A stretch of 8,731 nucleotides of DNA from Candidatus Sifarchaeum subterraneum (lineage in GTDB: Archaea; Asgardarchaeota; Sifarchaeia; Sifarchaeales; Sifarchaeaceae): NCBI GenBank assembly GCA_016292335.1, contig JAECRX010000120.1:1-8731 (forward strand), read 5' to 3'. Below, one piece after another: positions 4,630 to 8,731 of this stretch (positions are counted from its first letter, which is position 1; the number at the start of each line of letters is the position of its first letter). A program made the position numbers and the translations under genes. A model generated the notes under the pieces. The model did no database searches and was not told where the DNA came from. It saw nothing but the letters and a program-made list of their open reading frames with translations.

Positions 4630-4975
4630 TTTTGCCTCCGCTGACGTACGTTATCTTTTATTCTTTTTTACTTTTTCCTTTTTAATAATTTGGCGTTTTG
4701 TCCTTAAATAAAAGATGGATGTTCTTCTTTCGTTTTACTGAATGTTTTTAAGTAAAAAGGATGTTTTTAGGTATAAATGTGTATGGACAAATTCCGCAAT
4801 TTTTATTATACTATTTTTGTTTGAACAGTGCTTTCGAGTAAATAGTTCAATGGTAGGGGTAATGGAAAGTTTAGGCAGGTGCCGACAAAAGAAAAACAAG
4901 GTGCAAAATACTTAACTAGAGTCTTCTATAGAAAACATAGATAAAGGTTTGAAAAAGAAGTTGGATAGGGAAAAA
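4630..4975. other. Divergent intergenic region, SmAP / Elf1
   Basis: 346 bp, AT-rich. Holds the SmAP ribosome-binding site and probable TATA element, and a palindrome TTCTATAGAA (4923-4932) about 45 bp before the Elf1 start that could be its TATA region. A 21-codon ORF from ATG 4849 is too short and featureless to call. No RNA gene recognised. Confidence 0.5.
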
Positions 4976-5212
4976 ATGGCTCGACGAAAAAGAAGGAAAA
5001 CTACCAAGAGACCAAAAAGAACTTTCCCGAAGGTCTTCCTTTGCCCTAAGTGTGGGAAAAGAAGTATTAGGGTCAAAGTCTTAAAAGAAAAAGGATCAGC
5101 AGATATTCAATGTGGATCTTGTAAATTATCAGAGTCAGTTAGAGCACACATATTGACAGACCCAATAGATGCGTATCATGAATTTCTGGATAATTACTCC
5201 AAAACTCACTGA
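4976..5212 (+). CDS. Elf1-like transcription elongation factor (zinc ribbon)
   Basis: 78 residues from ATG 4976. A strongly basic N-terminus (MARRKRRKTTKRPKRTFPK) leads into a four-cysteine zinc ribbon: CPKC (C23, C26) and CGSC (C46, C49), then ILTDPIDAYHEFLDNY, which matches the LxxPIDVYxxWxD end of eukaryotic Elf1/ELOF1. Elf1 travels with RNA polymerase II and helps it pass nucleosomes and lesions; archaeal homologues occur in Asgard and some TACK lineages and presumably act on the archaeal polymerase, bound between its clamp and lobe. The longer frame starts at TTG 4949, but ATG 4976 begins exactly at the conserved basic tail and has AGGG 7 nt upstream, so I prefer it. Length and cysteine spacing are normal. 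It is single, with a foldable 3' segment just after the stop. Confidence 0.88.
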   Translation: MARRKRRKTTKRPKRTFPKVFLCPKCGKRSIRVKVLKEKGSADIQCGSCKLSESVRAHILTDPIDAYHEFLDNYSKTH

Positions 5213-5228
5213 ATTTTTTATTCATGTG

Positions 5229-5290
5229 TCTTATGACTCAACAGAAATTGGTTGGACTATTCTTCCTAATCGTGTTAGGCATTCATAAGA
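5229..5290 (+). ncRNA. Foldable three-way-junction segment after the Elf1 gene
   Basis: An 8-bp closing stem TCTTATGA (5229-5236)/TCATAAGA (5283-5290) encloses two arms: CAAC (5239-5242)/GTTG (5251-5254) and CCTAA (5265-5269)/TTAGG (5275-5279). It starts 16 nt after the stop. The arm-plus-tail AAC-N8-GTTGGACT resembles AAC-N10-GTTGGACT in the 78-nt repeats, but overall similarity is low. Candidate 3'-UTR or small RNA; no family recognised. Confidence 0.35.
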
Positions 5291-5329
5291 GGAGGAACCG
5301 AAAAAAAGGGAGTCAAATCGAGCGGTAAG

Positions 5330-5509
5330 ATGAATAGAGAAAAGGGAAAATCAATAGAAGAGAAGTGGGGGGGTGGAAGCAACAGGAAAAAAGGAATTCA
5401 GATAACGGAGGCTCCTGAACCAGCAACTGATGGGACTCCCGTCTCATTACCGGGCTTTAGAAAAATTTTTGAGTTACCAGACAGCTTCCTTTCCATAGTA
5501 ATAATTTAA
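5330..5509 (+). CDS. Hypothetical small protein, 59 residues
   Basis: ATG 5330 to TAA 5507-5509. The peptide opens MNREKGKSIEEKWGGGSNRK, then EAPEPATDGTPVSLPGF and FELPDSFLSIVII. Lysine-rich at the start, proline-containing in the middle, hydrophobic at the very end; no domain recognised. The base composition is clearly richer in G and C than the flanking AT-rich spacers, hinting at selection on protein or RNA. GCGGTAAG before the ATG is a poor ribosome-binding site. A T6 tract (5516-5521) follows the stop. The same DNA forms hairpin ATGGGAC/GTCTCAT with loop TCCC near 5429-5447, so an RNA gene is an alternative. The remaining spacer 5522-5673 holds nothing I can name. Confidence 0.38.
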   Translation: MNREKGKSIEEKWGGGSNRKKGIQITEAPEPATDGTPVSLPGFRKIFELPDSFLSIVII

Positions 5510-5686
5510 AAAGACTTTTTTCATAGTATTATTACCCTAATTGGACAGTCCCATTAAATTTGTATTTAAGGGAAGGATGATATGTTCCGCCATGTCATTA
5601 AGTCTAAGAATGCTTCTTGAGGTCTACTTACTACTTTTCTACTGTTTAACCCCTCCATCTATCTTTAAAAACAAGGAGGTTAGGTT

Positions 5687-8443
5687 ATGGCTATTTCCAA
5701 GAATGAATTAAAAAAATTATTTAATAGGGATTCTTATGAAGTAACAATTTTTAAGGAAAACGGTTACGAAAGGAGAAAATGCAAAGTTTGTGGAGATTAC
5801 TTTTGGACAATTGAGGAGACTGACATTTGTGGTGACACAAAATGTGTTGGAGGATATAAATTTATAGGACAAACATTAAATGGTGAATGGGATTTCAATG
5901 AAGCAATTAACCGGTGGTGCGGCTTTTTTGAGAGGCACGGCCACACAAGAATAGTTGAATATCCAGTTGTTTCCCGATGGAGATCTGATATGTATTTTAC
6001 CATAGCTTCAATAGCTGATTTTCAACCATGGGTTCTCAATGGCACAATTCCGCCACCTGCTAATCCTTTAGTTGTTCCTCAGCCGTGTATCCGCTTCAAC
6101 GATACCGACAACATAGGCCGTAGTGGCCGTCACCTTTCTTGCTTCACTATGGGAGGCCAACATAGCTTCAATTCGGAAAAACAGAACCTGAAGGGTTATT
6201 GGATGGACGGCTGCATGGAGTTGAATTTTAAATTTCTTACAGAAGAATTGAGGTTAAAACCCAAAGAAATATCTTACCGAGAAGATATTTGGGCTGGAGG
6301 AGGAAACTTCGGTCCTTGCATTGAAGCTTTCGCACGAGGGCTTGAGATTGTTAATAACGTCTTCATGCAATATGTAATTCTTCCAGATGGCTCCTATGAG
6401 GAAATGGAAATGCAAGTGATTGATGTAGGTTGGGGTTTAGAACGAGTGGCATGGTTTTCCCAAGGGACGCCAACCGTTTACGAAGCGACTTTTGGCCCTG
6501 TACTTGATTACATGAAGAAACAAACCGCTTTGAGTGTCGATCCCGCCTTTCTAAAAGAATATTCATTAGTTGCAGGCCTTCTAAATGTTGATGAAGTTGA
6601 AGATATCGAGGAAGCAAGAAAGAACGTAGCAAATATGTTGAACATAAGTGCAGAAGATTTGTCGAAAACATTGGGACCATTAGAAGCTCTATACGCTATT
6701 GCCGATCATATGCGAACTTTAGTTTTTGCCACCGCAGACGGGGCAATACCTTCAAACATTGGCGGTGGATATAACCTACGTGTGATTTTTCGACGTGCAT
6801 TAGGCTTAAAAGATCTATATAACCTTGAGAATCTAGACTTATTAGAGGTATGTTATCGGCACATCGATTACTTGAGAAGAACATATCCACGGGTTGAAAA
6901 AGCTAAGGGAGCCATTGATGATATTATAGAAGTAGAAACTAACCGCTATTATGATACATTAAAACGAGGAAAACGATATGTAAAAAGCCTTTTAGAAAAA
7001 AAGGAGCGTATAGATACCGAAACTTTAATAGAGCTTTATGAATCACGTGGAGTCCCCCCAGAAATGATCAAAGAAATTGCAGATGAACTTGGATGTACTT
7101 TTAAAGTTCCTGGAGATTTTTATGTTATATTAGATGAAAAAAGACAACAAGCTACAAGAATTGAACCGGAACCTGTCGAAGTTTTAATTGAGGGAATTGA
7201 AGCTCTACCTCCTACACAGTTACTATATTATAGTGACCCATATGCTACGACTTTTGAAGCAAAATTGTTGAAAATAATCGATGATCGCATACTCATCCTC
7301 GGTAAAACATTATTTTATCCTACTGGCGGTGGCCAAATTCATGATGAAGGAAAAATTGATGATTTGAAAGTAATAAAAGTGGACATGATAGGAAATAACA
7401 TTATTATACACGAAGTTGAAGGTGATACCTCCTATCTGAAACCAGGAGACATTGTAAGAGGAGAAATTGACCAGGACCGAAGATTAGCATTGATGAGGCA
7501 TCATACTGCAACACATATCGTAAATGCCGCGGCGAGAATGGTACTTGGTAATCATGTGTGGCAAAGTGGTGCTGAAAAACGTGTTGGCCAATCTAGATTG
7601 GATATTTCTCACTTCAAATCAGTTTCCAAAGATGAATTGAACGAAATTGAAAAGATTACCAATCAAATTGTAATGAAAAACCTTCCCGTCCACACTGAGT
7701 GGATGGAAAGATCTGGCGCTGAGAAGAAATACGGCTTTTCTATCTATCAGGGGGGGGTCGTACCTGGCAAAGAAATTAGAATTGTTGATGTAGAAGAAAC
7801 GGATGTAGAAGCGTGTGGAGGAACACATTTACGCTTTACTGGCGAATGTGGACCTATAAAAATGCTTAGTGCAAAAAGAATTCAAGATGGTGTTGTTAGA
7901 CTAGAATATACCGTTGGAGAACCAGCTGTAAAATTTATCCAAAATCAAGAGGCATTGCTCGATGAAACTGCGAAAATTTTCAATGTTGGGATCTCAGAAA
8001 CATCAAAAACTGTTAAACGCTTTTTTGAAGAATGGAAACAACAAAGGAAAGAAATTGAGCATCTCAAAACTGAAATAGCAATGGTAATCGCAGATAGTTT
8101 GAAATCTGAATTTACAGAAGTTAATAACCTAAAAGTTATATCTAAGGTTTTAAGGAACAGAGAATCAGAAGATCTTATCAAAATCGGTAATATACTTTGT
8201 GAAGATCCAAAAACTGTCGCCGTGCTTTGCACCACAAATGAATCAGCCGAAGTAGTAGTTATGACAGGATCAGATGCACAAAAAGAGGGTGTTCATGCTG
8301 GTAAAATCGCAAAAAATATTTCAAAACAACTTGGCGGTGATGGAGGTGGAAAACCAGACCTAGGACAAGGTGGTGGTCCCAACGTTGATATAGCAGAAAA
8401 TGTCTTGGAGAATGTGATTGATCTTATCAAGGTCACTAAATAA
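5687..8443 (+). CDS. alaS: Alanyl-tRNA synthetase, archaeal type
   Basis: 918 residues, full length. It attaches alanine to tRNA-Ala (recognising the G3-U70 pair) and clears mischarged Ser/Gly. The archaeal-specific N-terminal extension carries a likely zinc site CKVC...CGDTKC (C32, C35, C48, C53). The class II catalytic domain follows (CFTMGGQHSFNSEKQNLKGY, SYREDIWAGGGNFGPCIEAF, VIDVGWGLERVAWFSQG), then the helical tRNA-binding domain (to about residue 480). The editing domain has its metal ligands HTATH (H606, H610) and CGGTH (C710, H714), and the end is a DHHA1/C-Ala domain with the glycine-rich GGDGGGKPDLGQGGG. A strong AGGAGGT (5674-5680) lies 6 nt before ATG 5687, fixing the start. No key residue is missing. 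It appears monocistronic, with T-rich DNA after the stop. Confidence 0.98.
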   Translation: MAISKNELKKLFNRDSYEVTIFKENGYERRKCKVCGDYFWTIEETDICGDTKCVGGYKFIGQTLNGEWDFNEAINRWCGFFERHGHTRIVEYPVVSRWRSDMYFTIASIADFQPWVLNGTIPPPANPLVVPQPCIRFNDTDNIGRSGRHLSCFTMGGQHSFNSEKQNLKGYWMDGCMELNFKFLTEELRLKPKEISYREDIWAGGGNFGPCIEAFARGLEIVNNVFMQYVILPDGSYEEMEMQVIDVGWGLERVAWFSQGTPTVYEATFGPVLDYMKKQTALSVDPAFLKEYSLVAGLLNVDEVEDIEEARKNVANMLNISAEDLSKTLGPLEALYAIADHMRTLVFATADGAIPSNIGGGYNLRVIFRRALGLKDLYNLENLDLLEVCYRHIDYLRRTYPRVEKAKGAIDDIIEVETNRYYDTLKRGKRYVKSLLEKKERIDTETLIELYESRGVPPEMIKEIADELGCTFKVPGDFYVILDEKRQQATRIEPEPVEVLIEGIEALPPTQLLYYSDPYATTFEAKLLKIIDDRILILGKTLFYPTGGGQIHDEGKIDDLKVIKVDMIGNNIIIHEVEGDTSYLKPGDIVRGEIDQDRRLALMRHHTATHIVNAAARMVLGNHVWQSGAEKRVGQSRLDISHFKSVSKDELNEIEKITNQIVMKNLPVHTEWMERSGAEKKYGFSIYQGGVVPGKEIRIVDVEETDVEACGGTHLRFTGECGPIKMLSAKRIQDGVVRLEYTVGEPAVKFIQNQEALLDETAKIFNVGISETSKTVKRFFEEWKQQRKEIEHLKTEIAMVIADSLKSEFTEVNNLKVISKVLRNRESEDLIKIGNILCEDPKTVAVLCTTNESAEVVVMTGSDAQKEGVHAGKIAKNISKQLGGDGGGKPDLGQGGGPNVDIAENVLENVIDLIKVTK

Positions 8444-8564
8444 GTTCCAGAGATTTCTTCTTTAATTTACTTTTTTAAATGCTCCCGATCCTTCCCCTCT
8501 TTACTTTTTAAGTAAATTATGATTTAGAGTCTATCCGTAAAAATTGATGGGAATAGATAAAAAA

Positions 8565-8575
8565 TATATAAAAAA
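8565..8575 (+). promoter_or_regulatory. TATA box for the gene at 8602
   Basis: TATATAAAAAA is the strongest archaeal TATA match in the window. Its centre is about 32 bp before ATG 8602, so transcription would start within a few bases of the ATG, giving a leaderless or nearly leaderless mRNA. Confidence 0.6.
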
Positions 8576-8601
8576 CCGTTTGGAAGTTTTGGTTCCAAAA
8601 A

Positions 8602-8731
8602 ATGCAACAGTTTTTTATAGATAATGAACTTCACAATCTCATGGAAATAATAGACAGAATGGCCTTGAGCTGGAAACAGTATTCTGATATTGAAGATTAC
8701 AAACTCTCAGGATATAATCCTTCAGAAATAA
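8602..8731 (+). CDS. Unidentified protein, N-terminal fragment
   Basis: An open frame from ATG 8602 to the right edge, 43 codons, beginning MQQFFIDNELHNLMEIIDRM and followed by ALSWKQYSDIEDYKLSGYNP. The first half is an amphipathic helix; no family is recognisable from this much. No Shine-Dalgarno precedes it, consistent with a leaderless transcript from the TATA box at 8565-8575. It lies 158 bp after alaS on the same strand, with a promoter of its own. Continuation beyond the window is needed to identify it. Confidence 0.6.
   Translation, partial: MQQFFIDNELHNLMEIIDRMALSWKQYSDIEDYKLSGYNPSEI

Noticed and set aside
4849..4914. 21-codon ORF and a tRNA-like GGTAGGGG motif upstream of the Elf1 gene
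   Set aside because: Too short, no ribosome-binding site, and no acceptor or anticodon stem could be built around it.
7619..8235. Minus-strand ORFs within alaS
   Set aside because: Shadows of the editing and C-Ala domains, which carry intact metal-binding and glycine-rich motifs on the plus strand.

Overview
The window reads as an AT-rich archaeal chromosome segment, most likely from an Asgard or other TACK/Asgard-grade lineage. The evidence is an archaeal-type alanyl-tRNA synthetase, an Elf1-like elongation-factor zinc ribbon (a 'eukaryote-signature' protein scattered in Asgard and some TACK archaea), a C-terminally extended Sm-like archaeal protein, an archaeal cis-prenyltransferase, a TIGR00288-like NYN protein, TATA-type promoters, and a tRNA gene interrupted by bulge-helix-bulge introns. 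The lineage is inference; no 16S or marker tree is possible from here.

Layout. 1-927 (minus strand): the N-terminal part of a TnpB-type (IS200/IS605 OrfB) RNA-guided nuclease runs off the left edge, directly downstream of a complete DUF84 inosine/xanthosine triphosphatase gene. 928-1207: a 280-bp divergent promoter region with a 12-bp inverted repeat and a tandem 10-bp repeat. 1208-1972 (plus): cis-prenyltransferase (uppS type). 1973-2382: AT-rich, with the decayed C-terminus of an IS66-like transposase on the minus strand. 2383-2880 (plus): NYN-domain protein. 2881-3136: first copy of a 78-nt repeat, then a hairpin plus T-tract terminator. 3137-3359 (minus): a tRNA-Leu(GAG) gene that can only be folded if four short introns (41, 35, 32 and 30 nt) are removed. 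3535-3816 (plus): small PRC-barrel protein, followed immediately by the second copy of the 78-nt repeat. 3903-4191: a strong hairpin and what looks like an eroded coding sequence. 4192-4629 (minus): SmAP with C-terminal domain. 4976-5212 (plus): Elf1-like protein, followed by a foldable RNA segment and an unrecognised 59-codon ORF (5330-5509). 5687-8443 (plus): complete alaS. 8602-8731 (plus): start of an unrecognised protein behind a strong TATA box, cut by the window edge.

The genes are mostly single units with their own promoters rather than one operon, and the theme is RNA and translation housekeeping (alaS, tRNA-Leu, SmAP, Elf1, NYN nuclease fold), plus nucleotide-pool cleaning (DUF84) and polyprenyl lipid carrier synthesis (uppS). 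I see no defence island or CRISPR array. The standout is the four-intron tRNA-Leu(GAG): every intron fits a bulge-helix-bulge with 3-nt bulges, the spliced product is a standard 85-nt type II tRNA-Leu, and two of the introns share nearly identical 3' ends. Second is the pair of 78-nt repeats placed directly after two unrelated stop codons.
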